A stretch of DNA of 64,000 nucleotides from Pseudomonas agarici (GTDB lineage: Bacteria > Pseudomonadota > Gammaproteobacteria > Pseudomonadales > Pseudomonadaceae), in contig NZ_FOAR01000012.1 of the NCBI RefSeq assembly GCF_900109755.1, positions 100,232 to 164,231 on the forward strand. The letters run 5' to 3'. Both the position numbers and the translations under genes were made by a program. Below, piece after piece: positions 8,312 to 16,145 of this stretch; position 1 is the stretch's first letter, and each line of letters opens with the position of its first letter. Under the pieces are notes generated by a model. That model ran no database searches and was not told the DNA's origin. It saw nothing but the letters and a program-made list of their open reading frames with translations.

Positions 8312-9688
8312 ATGTTTGGTTCCAACGACGACAAGAAGACCCCAGCTGCGGCTGGCGAGAAAAAAAGCCTGTTCGGATGGCTGCGCAAAAAGCCGCAGGA
8401 AGCCGTCGTCGAACAGCCATCAGCGCTGCCTGAAGCCGCGTCGGCACCGTTGCCGACGGTTGCATCGCGGGCCGAACAACCGTCGGTCGAAACCGCCACG
8501 GCGACCGAGCCATGGCTGAGCCTGCCAGTGGCCGAAGAGCCGGTAGCACTGGTTGAAAATATACAAGCCGAGCAGGTGGTGCCGCCGATTCCACCGGTGG
8601 CTGTCGCCGAAGTCGGCGCACCCACGCCGTTTGTCGCAAAACCGGAGCCGGCGCTCGCCCCCGTGGTACAGCCGGTCGTTGTCGAGGCCCCCGCGTCGGT
8701 GGCGGTTTCCGAACCCGTGGCGGTGGAAGCGGCTAAGCTCGCTGCCGAGGACAGCAAGGTCGGTTTCTTTGCCCGGCTCAAGCAGGGCCTGTCGAAGACC
8801 AGTGCCAGCCTTGGCGAAGGCATGGCCAGCCTGTTCCTCGGTAAGAAGGCTATCGACGATGAGCTGCTCGAAGAGCTCGAAACCCGGCTGCTGACTGCCG
8901 ATGTCGGCGTCGAAGCCACCGGTGTGATCATCCAGAGCCTGACTCAGAAGGTCGCGCGCAAGCAGTTGACCGACAGCGATGCACTCTACAAGTCGTTGCA
9001 GGCCGAACTGGTGACGATGCTCCAGCCCGTCGAGCAGCCGCTGCAGATCGGCGCCCAACACAAGCCCTTCGTGATCCTGGTAGTCGGTGTCAATGGCGCG
9101 GGCAAGACCACCACTATCGGCAAGTTGGCCAAGAAGCTCCAACTGGAAGGCAAGAAGGTCATGCTGGCGGCGGGCGATACTTTCCGCGCCGCTGCGGTGG
9201 AACAATTGCAAGTCTGGGGCGAGCGCAACAATATCCCGGTGATCGCCCAGCACACTGGCGCCGATTCGGCGTCGGTGATCTTCGATGCGGTCCAGGCGGC
9301 CAAGGCCCGTGGCATCGATGTGCTGATCGCCGATACCGCCGGTCGCCTGCACACCAAAGACAATCTGATGGAAGAGCTGAAGAAGGTGCGTCGGGTGATC
9401 GGCAAGCTGGATGCCGACGCGCCTCATGAAGTGTTGTTGGTACTCGATGCCGGCACCGGCCAGAACGCCATCAACCAGGCCAAGCAATTCAACCAGACGG
9501 TCCAGTTGAGCGGCCTGGCATTGACTAAGCTCGATGGTACCGCCAAGGGCGGAGTGATCTTTGCCCTGGCCAAGCAGTTTGGCTTGCCGATCCGCTATGT
9601 CGGCGTCGGTGAAGGCATCGACGATTTGCGCACCTTTGAGGCCGAGCCCTTTGTCCAAGCCCTTTTCGCCGAGCGGGAGCGTTCATGA
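8312..9688 (+). CDS. ftsY: Signal recognition particle receptor FtsY
   Basis: FtsY is the membrane-associated GTPase that receives SRP-bound ribosomes for cotranslational insertion. The 458-residue protein has a variable N-terminal domain (to about residue 150, rich in Ala, Glu, Pro and Val, typical of gammaproteobacteria) and then the NG domain. G elements are visible: GVNGAGKTTTIGKLA (G1), DTFRAAAVEQL (G2), DTAGRL (G3), TKLDGTAKGG (G4) and GVGEGIDDL near the end. The start MFGSNDDKK follows the usual Pseudomonas form, though the Shine-Dalgarno is weak. Its stop overlaps the ftsE start by 4 bp, giving the conserved ftsYEX order. Confidence 0.97.
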   Translation: MFGSNDDKKTPAAAGEKKSLFGWLRKKPQEAVVEQPSALPEAASAPLPTVASRAEQPSVETATATEPWLSLPVAEEPVALVENIQAEQVVPPIPPVAVAEVGAPTPFVAKPEPALAPVVQPVVVEAPASVAVSEPVAVEAAKLAAEDSKVGFFARLKQGLSKTSASLGEGMASLFLGKKAIDDELLEELETRLLTADVGVEATGVIIQSLTQKVARKQLTDSDALYKSLQAELVTMLQPVEQPLQIGAQHKPFVILVVGVNGAGKTTTIGKLAKKLQLEGKKVMLAAGDTFRAAAVEQLQVWGERNNIPVIAQHTGADSASVIFDAVQAAKARGIDVLIADTAGRLHTKDNLMEELKKVRRVIGKLDADAPHEVLLVLDAGTGQNAINQAKQFNQTVQLSGLALTKLDGTAKGGVIFALAKQFGLPIRYVGVGEGIDDLRTFEAEPFVQALFAERERS

Positions 9689-10356
9689 TTCGTTTCGAAC
9701 AGGTCGGTAAACGCTATCCGAACGGTCACGTCGGCTTGCATGAGCTGAGCTTTCGGGTGCGTCGTGGTGAATTTCTGTTCGTGACCGGGCACTCCGGCGC
9801 GGGTAAAAGTACCTTGCTGCGCCTGCTGCTGGCGATGGAGCGTCCGACCACCGGCAAATTGCTGCTGGCTGGCCAGGACCTGGGCCAGATCAGCAATGCG
9901 CAGATTCCGTTCCTGCGTCGGCAGATCGGCGTGGTGTTCCAGAATCATCAGTTGCTGTTCGACCGCACGGTATTCAATAACGTCGCCTTGCCGCTGCAGA
10001 TCCTTGGGTTGTCCAAGGCCGAAGTCGTCAAACGCGTGGATTCGGCCCTCGAACGCGTGGCATTGTCAGACAAGACCGACTTGTACCCCGGCGACCTGTC
10101 CACCGGTCAACAACAGCGCGTCGGCATTGCCCGGGCCATTGTGCACCGGCCGGCATTGCTGCTGGCAGACGAACCGACCGGTAATCTCGACCCGCGTCTG
10201 GCGGCGGAAATCATGGGGGTGTTCGAGGATATCAATCGCCTCGGCACTAGCGTGCTGATTGCCAGTCACGACCTGGCGCTGATTGCGCGCATGCGTCACC
10301 GCATGTTGACCCTGCAGCGTGGCCGCTTGATCGGCGACGGGGAGGCAGCCGTATGA
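9685..10356 (+). CDS. ftsE: Cell division ATP-binding protein FtsE
   Basis: This is the ATPase of the FtsEX complex, which at the septum activates peptidoglycan hydrolases through periplasmic partners. It has 223 residues, the usual length. Walker A is [11 protein letters not shown], the Q-loop region is [16 protein letters not shown], Walker B is [13 protein letters not shown], and the H-loop is in IASHDL. The ABC signature reads [14 protein letters not shown], with Thr-Gly-Gln where most ABC proteins have Gly-Gly-Glu. I believe this variant is common in pseudomonad FtsE, but that is from memory. The gene overlaps ftsY and ftsX by 4 bp at each end, so the three are translationally coupled. 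Confidence 0.96.
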   Translation: MIRFEQVGKRYPNGHVGLHELSFRVRRGEFLFVTGHSGAGKSTLLRLLLAMERPTTGKLLLAGQDLGQISNAQIPFLRRQIGVVFQNHQLLFDRTVFNNVALPLQILGLSKAEVVKRVDSALERVALSDKTDLYPGDLSTGQQQRVGIARAIVHRPALLLADEPTGNLDPRLAAEIMGVFEDINRLGTSVLIASHDLALIARMRHRMLTLQRGRLIGDGEAAV

Positions 10357-11372
10357 GTGCAACCCGCAGTCCGAAAGTAGCCGAACGCGTGGCGCCGAAA
10401 GCCTCCGACCGACCGCCGAAGAAGAAGCGCGAAGAAGACGACGGCCCGGATTTCAGCACCCTGCTGCACGCCTGGATCGAAAGCCATCGGGCCAGCCTGC
10501 TGGACAGCCTGCGCCGCCTGGGCAAGCAGCCGATCGGTAGCTTTTTTACCTGCCTGGTAATGGCAGTGGCCCTGAGCCTGCCAATGGGCCTGTCGCTGCT
10601 GCTGAGTAATGTCGAGCGCCTGGGCGGCTCGTGGCAGCGTGCGGCACAAATTTCACTGTACTTGCAATTGGATGCCAGCCCGACGGAAGGCGAAAGCCTG
10701 AGCGAGCAGATCAAGGCCATGCCGGGTGTGGCGGATGCCGAGTTCATCAGCAAGGAAAAGGCCCTGGATGAGTTTCAGCAGCAGTCCGGGCTGGGCGAGG
10801 CACTCAAGGAACTGCCACACAATCCATTGCCGGGCGTGGTCCTGGTGACGCCGGACGAGGTTGACAAGGCGACACTGGAAGCCTTGCGCCAGCGCCTGGC
10901 CGAGTTGCCCAAGGTGCAGCAGGCACAACTGGACCTGGTCTGGGTCGAGCGGTTGGCGGCGATTCTCAAGCTGGGCGACCGCTTTGTCTTCGGCCTGACC
11001 GTGCTGCTGGTTTCTGCATTACTTTTGGTGATAGGCAATACCATTCGTCTTCATATTGAAAACCGCCGCACCGAAATCGAAGTGATTAAACTGGTTGGTG
11101 GTACGGACAGCTACGTGCGTAGGCCGTTTCTGTACATGGGCGCGCTTTATGGCTTCGGTGCGGGAATTTTTTCCTGGGGTGTCCTGGCCTTCGGCCTCAG
11201 CTGGTTGAACGAGGCGGTGGTCGGGCTTGCCGGTCTGTACGGCAGCGATTTCGCCCTGGCGGGGGTGCCGTCCGCCGATGGTCTGTCGCTCTTGCTTGGT
11301 GCCGTGCTGTTGGGGTATATCGGTGCTTGGATTGCGGTCGCACGGCATCTTCGCGAGCTGGCGCCCAAGTAA
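10353..11372 (+). CDS. ftsX: Cell division protein FtsX
   Basis: FtsX is the membrane partner of FtsE. The 339-residue protein has a charged cytoplasmic N tail (PPKKKREEDDG), a first transmembrane segment around residues 60-90 (FFTCLVMAVALSLPMGLSLLL), then a large periplasmic loop with the usual ISLYLQLDASPTEGESLSEQI start and EFISKEKALDEFQQ. Three further membrane segments lie in the C-terminal part (FVFGLTVLLVSALLLVIG, GFGAGIFSWGVLAFGLS, LLLGAVLLGYIGAWIAVA). The motif NRRTEIEVIKLVGGTDSYVRRPFLYMG is characteristic of the FtsX permease fold. It is the last gene of the ftsYEX operon; rpoH follows after 129 bp. Confidence 0.96.
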   Translation: MSATRSPKVAERVAPKASDRPPKKKREEDDGPDFSTLLHAWIESHRASLLDSLRRLGKQPIGSFFTCLVMAVALSLPMGLSLLLSNVERLGGSWQRAAQISLYLQLDASPTEGESLSEQIKAMPGVADAEFISKEKALDEFQQQSGLGEALKELPHNPLPGVVLVTPDEVDKATLEALRQRLAELPKVQQAQLDLVWVERLAAILKLGDRFVFGLTVLLVSALLLVIGNTIRLHIENRRTEIEVIKLVGGTDSYVRRPFLYMGALYGFGAGIFSWGVLAFGLSWLNEAVVGLAGLYGSDFALAGVPSADGLSLLLGAVLLGYIGAWIAVARHLRELAPK

Positions 11373-11501
11373 TTAACGTCAAATTAATGTGTTTTTGTTG
11401 GTATTGACCGTAGTCGTGGTTCAGGGAACTTGTCTTGTGGTCCCCGGTCAATTTTCGCAGTGCTTCACTGCACGAGTCATGTGAGTCGGAGGTTTTTTCG
11501 T

Positions 11502-12356
11502 ATGACCACTTCTTTGCAACCTGCCTATGCGCTGGTCCCAGGTGCGAACCTGGAGGCTTACGTCAATACGGTGAACAGCATTCCACTGCTGACGCCGGAG
11601 CAGGAGCGTGAACTGGCCGAGAGTCTCTATTATGAGCAGGATCTGGGGGCGGCTCGGCAGATGGTGCTCGCCCACCTGCGTTTTGTCGTGCATATCGCCC
11701 GTAGCTATTCCGGCTACGGTCTGGCCCAGGCTGATCTGATCCAGGAAGGTAACGTTGGCTTGATGAAAGCGGTGAAACGTTTCAATCCGGAAATGGGTGT
11801 GCGTCTGGTGTCGTTTGCCGTGCACTGGATCAAGGCAGAAATCCACGAATTCATCTTGCGCAACTGGCGGATCGTCAAAGTGGCGACCACCAAGGCCCAG
11901 CGCAAGTTGTTCTTCAACCTGCGCAGCCAGAAGAAGCGCCTGGCCTGGTTGAACAACGAGGAAGTTCATCGCGTGGCCGAAAGCCTTGGGGTCGAGCCGC
12001 GTGAAGTGCGCGAGATGGAAAGCCGGCTGACCGGTCAGGACATGGCGTTCGATCCGGCGGCGGAAGCCGACGATGACAGCGCGTTCCAGTCTCCGGCCAA
12101 CTATCTGGAAGATCATCGCTACGATCCGGCTCGTCAGCTGGAGGATGCCGACTGGAGCGAAAACTCCAATAGCAACCTGCACGAGGCCCTGGAAGTCCTG
12201 GACGAACGCAGTCGCGACATTCTCTACCAACGCTGGTTGGCGGAAGATAAAGCCACGTTGCACGACCTGGCGCAAAAGTACAACGTCTCAGCCGAGCGTA
12301 TCCGCCAGTTGGAAAAGAGCGCGATGAACAAACTCAAACTGTCGATTGCCGCGTAG
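11502..12356 (+). CDS. rpoH: RNA polymerase heat-shock sigma factor RpoH
   Basis: Sigma-32 directs transcription of heat-shock genes. From ATG 11502, with GGAGG eleven bases upstream, the protein has 284 residues, the expected size. Region 1.2-2 contains [38 protein letters not shown]; the RpoH box QRKLFFNLR that distinguishes sigma-32 is present; region 4 ends with [15 protein letters not shown], the helix-turn-helix for the -35 box. The upstream leader is about 130 nt, long enough for its own promoter(s) and for temperature-sensitive mRNA structure as in E. coli. I did not resolve either with confidence. Confidence 0.97.
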   Translation: MTTSLQPAYALVPGANLEAYVNTVNSIPLLTPEQERELAESLYYEQDLGAARQMVLAHLRFVVHIARSYSGYGLAQADLIQEGNVGLMKAVKRFNPEMGVRLVSFAVHWIKAEIHEFILRNWRIVKVATTKAQRKLFFNLRSQKKRLAWLNNEEVHRVAESLGVEPREVREMESRLTGQDMAFDPAAEADDDSAFQSPANYLEDHRYDPARQLEDADWSENSNSNLHEALEVLDERSRDILYQRWLAEDKATLHDLAQKYNVSAERIRQLEKSAMNKLKLSIAA

Positions 12357-12373
12357 CCGACGCAATAATAGTT

Positions 12374-12401
12374 GTGGCGTTCCGACAAGCGCGCTCGCCA
12401 C
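12374..12401. repeat. REP-type palindrome
   Basis: Between convergent rpoH and mtgA lies an imperfect palindrome with GTGGCG at one end and CGCTCGCCAC at the other, around a GACAAGC core. It resembles the REP sequences of fluorescent pseudomonads and may act as a weak transcription or mRNA-decay boundary. Confidence 0.5.
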
Positions 12402-12419
12402 ACGCTGGCTGGCGCTCGG

Positions 12420-13142
12420 TTATAGCGCCCAGGGCGTCTTGCGTGAAGTGTTCAGTCCCGTTAGGTGGCTACTGCCACCCAACTGGCTCATTTGTTGGCG
12501 AATCCAGCCGGCACGCCGTGCCACGTAGGTGCTTGGATGGCTCGCACTCCATTTGCGGGGATTGGGCAGCACTGCCGCCAGCAAGCTGGCCTGCTGACGC
12601 GACAAGGCCGCCGCACTGACGCCGAAGTGGTGCCGCGCCGCCGCTTCGGCGCCAAACACCCCGTCATCCCATTCAGCGCTATTGAGGTACACCTCGAGAA
12701 TCCGCTGCTTGGGCCACATGACTTCGATCAGCATGGTAAACCAGGCTTCCAATCCCTTGCGCAGGTAACTGCGACCGGACCAGAGAAACAGGTTCTTCGC
12801 CACCTGCTGACTGAGGGTGCTGGCGCCCCGGATCGAACCGCCACGTTCGTTATGGGCCAAAGCAGCCTGGATCGCGCCGAAATCGAAGCCCCAGTGCTCG
12901 GGAAACTTCTGGTCCTCGCCGGCCATCGCCGCTACCTTGAGGTCGTCGGAGATCTGGTTCCAGGGTTTCCAGGTGCGTTGCAGGTCGATCGGCTCGCCCT
13001 CGGTCCATGACTCGATCTTGCGCTCGATCATCAGCGCGGTGCCTGGCGGCGGCAGCCAACGCAATAGCAACACCAACAGCACGCTCGCAATAGCGAACCA
13101 CTTCAAGACGATGGTGAGGCGACGGAAAAGAAAACTCAGCAT
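12420..13142 (-). CDS. mtgA: Monofunctional peptidoglycan transglycosylase MtgA
   Basis: MtgA polymerises glycan strands from lipid II without a transpeptidase domain (glycosyltransferase family 51). From ATG 13142 it has 240 residues: an N-terminal membrane anchor (KWFAIASVLLVLLLRWL), then the GT51 motifs MAGEDQKFPEHWGFDF (catalytic Glu within ED-x-x-F), RGASTLSQQVAKNLFLW and the second Glu in a KQRILEVYLNSAEWDDGVFGAEAAARHHF context. The frame continues further upstream but without a better start, and the Shine-Dalgarno is poor. It is transcribed toward rpoH and divergent from the DUF423 gene, with 70 bp between the starts. Confidence 0.94.
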   Translation of the reverse strand: MLSFLFRRLTIVLKWFAIASVLLVLLLRWLPPPGTALMIERKIESWTEGEPIDLQRTWKPWNQISDDLKVAAMAGEDQKFPEHWGFDFGAIQAALAHNERGGSIRGASTLSQQVAKNLFLWSGRSYLRKGLEAWFTMLIEVMWPKQRILEVYLNSAEWDDGVFGAEAAARHHFGVSAAALSRQQASLLAAVLPNPRKWSASHPSTYVARRAGWIRQQMSQLGGSSHLTGLNTSRKTPWAL

Positions 13143-13212
13143 GGAGATGGCTTGGCCGGGGCGTTGGAGCGGGCCATTATACAGACCCTGTGTCCCCTGA
13201 ATGGAGTTCGTC

Positions 13213-13584
13213 ATGTTGCGTGCTTTTCTGCTGCTCGCCGGATTTTTCGGCTTCACCGGTGTCGCCCTCGGCGCCTTCGCCGCCCACGGCCTGAAGAACC
13301 GCCTGAGCGCGGACTACCTGGCGATCTTCCATACCGGCGTCAGTTACCAGTTGATCCATGCCTTGGCATTGTTCGGCGTCGCCTTGCTGGCTGCGCATAT
13401 CCCTGGGCGGCTGGTGACGTGGGCTGGCGCGGCGTTTACGGCAGGCATCCTGCTGTTCTCCGGCAGTCTGTACCTGTTGACCCTGACGGGTGTGAGTAAG
13501 CTTGGCCTCATCACTCCATTGGGTGGCCTGGCGTTTCTCGGGGGATGGTTCTGCCTGGGTCTGGCCGCTTGGCGTCTGGCTTGA
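13213..13584 (+). CDS. DUF423 family small membrane protein
   Basis: This 123-residue protein has four predicted membrane segments (MLRAFLLLAGFFGFTGVALGAFAAHGL, LIHALALFGVALLAAHI, AGAAFTAGILLFSGSLYLL, LGGLAFLGGWFCLGLAAWRL). The AFAAHGLKNRLS and FHTGVSYQLIHALAL motifs are the DUF423 (YwdK/YgdD) signature. The family has no settled function. I chose ATG 13213 over 13201 because GGAG lies six bases upstream of it. It is divergent from mtgA and precedes thiS by 90 bp, a gap containing a separate promoter candidate. Confidence 0.88.
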   Translation: MLRAFLLLAGFFGFTGVALGAFAAHGLKNRLSADYLAIFHTGVSYQLIHALALFGVALLAAHIPGRLVTWAGAAFTAGILLFSGSLYLLTLTGVSKLGLITPLGGLAFLGGWFCLGLAAWRLA

Positions 13585-13612
13585 CTGCCAGGTCCATTTG
13601 AAGACGAATGGC

Positions 13613-13642
13613 TTGGGTCGCCCTGGCTGATCGGGCTAGAAT
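13613..13642 (+). promoter_or_regulatory. Candidate sigma-70 promoter for thiS
   Basis: TTGGGT at 13613-13618 and TAGAAT at 13637-13642 are separated by 18 bp. This places a start about 25 nt before the thiS ATG. The -10 matches five of six consensus bases and the -35 three. Confidence 0.4.
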
Positions 13643-13674
13643 GCGGGCCCCTAAAAATGATGGCAGCCCGGCGC

Positions 13675-13875
13675 ATGCACATTCAATTGAACGGCGAATC
13701 CTTTGAACTGCCCGACGGCGAAACCGTCGCGGCATTGCTGGCCCGGCTTGACCTGACCGGGCGGCGAGTGGCGGTGGAGCTGAACCTGGATATCGTCCCG
13801 CGTAGCCAGCATGGCGAGACCGCCCTGCAGGAAGGCGATCAGGTCGAAGTGGTGCAGGCCATTGGCGGCGGCTAG
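13675..13875 (+). CDS. thiS: Sulfur carrier protein ThiS
   Basis: ThiS carries sulfur as a C-terminal thiocarboxylate for thiazole synthesis with ThiG. The 66-residue protein has the ubiquitin-like ThiS form: MHIQLNGESFELPDGETVAALLARL at the start and GDQVEVVQAIGGG at the end, with the obligatory C-terminal Gly-Gly. An in-frame ATG exists 18 bases upstream but MHIQLNG matches family starts. Its TAG stop lies inside the terminal inverted repeat of a 165-bp element (13872-14036), and one extra Gly precedes the stop. thiG follows after that element. Confidence 0.92.
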   Translation: MHIQLNGESFELPDGETVAALLARLDLTGRRVAVELNLDIVPRSQHGETALQEGDQVEVVQAIGGG

Positions 13876-14036
13876 TGGCTTGTACGGTGAGTTCGTTAGC
13901 TCAAGTTCGGATGCCATAAGTCCATGGCCAAGGCGCTGTGACGAGTCATAGCCGGGCTATGGCGAGGAACAGCAACGCAAGCCAGGGATTTAGGGCGCCG
14001 AAATGGACTCATAGAACTCACCACACAGGCCACTAG
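13872..14036 (-). repeat. MITE-like element, full copy
   Basis: This 165-bp non-coding element has imperfect terminal inverted repeats of about 22 bp (CTAGTGGCTTGTACGGTGAG at the left; the right end read in reverse begins CTAGTGGCCTGTGTGGTGAG). A perfect central palindrome, CATAGCC-G-GGCTATG, lies near 13950-13964. Its reverse complement aligns without gaps for about 79 bases, and again after a 35-bp gap, with 51201-51326. It starts on the thiS stop codon and ends 50 bp before thiG. It has no coding capacity, so it would have to be moved by a transposase elsewhere. I do not know a name for it. Confidence 0.75.
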
Positions 14037-14086
14037 TTGTCCCTGACCCACTCTGCAAACCCTCAACCCTTCAAGAGGATTCCCGA

Positions 14087-14881
14087 ATGAGCACTGTTCG
14101 CAGCGACAAGCCCTTCGTGCTGGCCGGTCGTACCTTCCAGTCCCGCCTGTTGGTCGGTACCGGCAAATACCGCGATATGGAAGAAACCCGGCTGGCCATC
14201 GAGGCCTCGGGTGCCGAGATCGTTACGGTGGCCGTGCGCCGCACCAACCTGGGCCAGAACCCCGGTGAACCGAACCTGCTGGATGTCCTGCCGCCGGATC
14301 GCTACACCATCTTGCCGAACACTGCCGGTTGTTATGACGCCATCGAGGCCGTGCGTACCTGCCGTCTGGCCCGTGAGCTGTTGGACGGTCACAACCTGGT
14401 GAAGCTGGAAGTCCTGGCCGACCAGAAGACCCTGTTTCCCAACGTGATCGAAACCCTCAAGGCCGCCGAAGTGCTGGTCAGGGAAGGCTTCGATGTGATG
14501 GTCTACACCAGCGACGACCCGATCATCGCTCGTCAACTGGCGGAAATCGGCTGCATTGCGGTCATGCCGCTGGCGGGCTTGATCGGCACCGGCCTGGGGA
14601 TCTGTAACCCGTACAACCTGCAAATCATCCTGGAAGAAGCCAAGATTCCCGTACTGGTGGATGCCGGTGTCGGCACCGCCTCCGACGCCACCATTGCCAT
14701 GGAGTTGGGCTGCGAAGCGGTGCTGATGAACTCGGCCATCGCCCATGCCCAGCAACCGATCCTGATGGCCGAGGCGATGAAACATGCCATCGTTGCCGGT
14801 CGCCTGGCCTACCTCGCCGGTCGCATGCCGAAAAAACTTTATGCCAGCGCCTCCTCGCCGCTGGATGGTCTGATCAAGTAA
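14087..14881 (+). CDS. thiG: Thiazole synthase ThiG
   Basis: ThiG condenses 1-deoxy-xylulose 5-phosphate, dehydroglycine and ThiS thiocarboxylate into the thiazole phosphate of thiamine. The 264-residue TIM barrel shows the start [19 protein letters not shown], the Schiff-base Lys near residue 106 in [18 protein letters not shown], the phosphate-binding [15 protein letters not shown] and [24 protein letters not shown] lies nine bases before the ATG. The MITE-like element between thiS and thiG leaves 211 bp between the genes, unlike the close spacing usual for functional partners. trmB follows within 10 bp. Confidence 0.96.
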   Translation: MSTVRSDKPFVLAGRTFQSRLLVGTGKYRDMEETRLAIEASGAEIVTVAVRRTNLGQNPGEPNLLDVLPPDRYTILPNTAGCYDAIEAVRTCRLARELLDGHNLVKLEVLADQKTLFPNVIETLKAAEVLVREGFDVMVYTSDDPIIARQLAEIGCIAVMPLAGLIGTGLGICNPYNLQIILEEAKIPVLVDAGVGTASDATIAMELGCEAVLMNSAIAHAQQPILMAEAMKHAIVAGRLAYLAGRMPKKLYASASSPLDGLIK

Positions 14882-14890
14882 GAGCCATTG

Positions 14891-15616
14891 ATGACTGAAT
14901 CGAACGACACGCCAATCCAGACGGAAGAAGGCGAAGAGCGCCAGCACCGCCGCATCAAGAGTTTCGTGATGCGCGCCGGACGCATGACCGAAGGTCAGCA
15001 GAAAGGGCTGGAGCAGGGCACGCCGCTGTTCGTCCTGCCGCTGGCCGAGGCACCGGTAGATTTTGACCAGGTGTTTGGTCGCTCGGCGCCACGCTCGCTG
15101 GAAATCGGCTTCGGCATGGGCCATTCCCTGTTGGAGATGGCGGCGGCGGCACCGGAGCAGGACTTTATCGGCGTTGAAGTGCACCGTCCGGGTGTCGGTG
15201 CGTTGCTCAATGGCGTATTGACCCAGGGCCTGAAAAACCTGCGAGTCTACGACTGCGATGCGATCGAAGTGCTCAACCGCTGCGTGGCGGACAACAGCCT
15301 GGATCGGCTGATGCTGTTTTTCCCGGACCCTTGGCACAAGAGTCGTCATCACAAGCGGCGCATCGTCCAGGCGTCCTTTGCCGAGCTGGTGCGCAGCAAG
15401 TTGAAGGTCGGCGGGATTCTGCACATGGCCACCGACTGGGAGCCGTATGCCGAATACATGCTGGAAGTGATGAATGTCGCGCCGGGCTATCGCAACCTGG
15501 CCGCAGATGGCCAATACGTACCGCGTCCGGCCGAGCGTCCGATCACCAAGTTCGAACGTCGTGGCGAGCGTTTGGGGCATGGGGTGTGGGATTTGAAGTT
15601 CGAGAAGCTGAGCTGA
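14891..15616 (+). CDS. trmB: tRNA (guanine(46)-N7)-methyltransferase TrmB
   Basis: TrmB makes m7G46 in the variable loop of tRNAs with SAM as donor. The 241-residue protein starts at ATG 14891, directly after a TTG codon in the same frame. Motifs are [15 protein letters not shown], the SAM site [16 protein letters not shown], the acidic pair in [26 protein letters not shown] (the family signature) and [17 protein letters not shown] at the end. It lies 9 bp behind thiG, so the two are probably cotranscribed, an arrangement known from other pseudomonads. Confidence 0.95.
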   Translation: MTESNDTPIQTEEGEERQHRRIKSFVMRAGRMTEGQQKGLEQGTPLFVLPLAEAPVDFDQVFGRSAPRSLEIGFGMGHSLLEMAAAAPEQDFIGVEVHRPGVGALLNGVLTQGLKNLRVYDCDAIEVLNRCVADNSLDRLMLFFPDPWHKSRHHKRRIVQASFAELVRSKLKVGGILHMATDWEPYAEYMLEVMNVAPGYRNLAADGQYVPRPAERPITKFERRGERLGHGVWDLKFEKLS

Positions 15617-15663
15617 GGTGCTGAACTGGGTTTGGACCGAGTGCCTACCCAGATCGCGACTCT

Positions 15664-15689
15664 GTAGGAGCCGATAAGCCGATTCCTAC
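15664..15689. repeat. Small REP-like palindrome
   Basis: GTAGGAGCCG and a near-complementary CGATTCCTAC flank a short AATAAG-type loop downstream of trmB. The ends GTAGGA/TCCTAC pair perfectly, as in Pseudomonas REP sequences. Confidence 0.4.
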
Positions 15690-15720
15690 GGTGACCAGGC
15701 TTTAACTTTTTGCCCGTTAG

Positions 15721-15811
15721 GGGCTGTACGAAATGTTTTCGAGCGAAGGCCAGGCAAGGCGATCCGGTTTTCAACGCCGCATGAGCGAGCGCAAACACAT
15801 TTCCTACAACG
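15721..15811. repeat. Short inverted-repeat element
   Basis: This is about 91 bp with imperfect terminal inverted repeats. It begins GGGCTGTACGAAATGTTTTC; the other end, read in reverse, begins GGCGTTGTAGGAAATGTGTT. The motif GGCTGTACGAAA is one I associate with dispersed non-coding repeats in pseudomonads, from memory only. It lies between trmB and the convergent DUF3392 gene and ends right at the latter's stop codon. No gene is visible in the 196-bp gap. Confidence 0.5.
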
Positions 15812-15812
15812 C

Positions 15813-16136
15813 CTAGCGCCGATCCGCCACCACCCCGATCAACACCAGAACCACCAACAACACCGGTGCCAGGCTGTAGTTGTTGAACTGGCTCAGGCCT
15901 CGCACCACCCAGGGCGTGGCGTAGATCAGCGCCGCGCCGCTGCCGATCATGCACAACAGCGCCAGCAGCGGTACACGCAGGGCGCCGGCGATGCTGCCCA
16001 GGCGTTGATCGATCCAACCCTTGATATCGGCGCCAAACAGCACCAGCAGGCAGCCCACCAACGCCAGGGCAATTTCCGACAGGTTGCTGCGGCTCCAGCG
16101 TGACACCGTGGCGAGCAGGTCGAGTAGCAGGTCCAT
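15813..16136 (-). CDS. DUF3392 family inner-membrane protein
   Basis: This 107-residue hydrophobic protein has three or four membrane segments (NLSEIALALVGCLLVLFGADI, ALRVPLLALLCMIGSGAALIYA, YSLAPVLLVVLVLIGVVADRR). The WSRSNLSEIALALV and FGADIKGWIDQRLG stretches match the DUF3392 family as I know it, a gammaproteobacterial family without known function. It lies 9 bp after hemW on the same strand and is probably the last gene of the yggS-to-hemW run. The stop codon touches the inverted-repeat element at 15721-15811. Confidence 0.8.
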   Translation of the reverse strand: MDLLLDLLATVSRWSRSNLSEIALALVGCLLVLFGADIKGWIDQRLGSIAGALRVPLLALLCMIGSGAALIYATPWVVRGLSQFNNYSLAPVLLVVLVLIGVVADRR

Positions 16137-16145
16137 GGGGTTTCC

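Noticed and set aside
11373..11501. RNA thermometer or defined promoter in the rpoH leader
   Set aside because: The region is long enough, but I could not identify a convincing stem over the ribosome site or a good -35/-10 pair.
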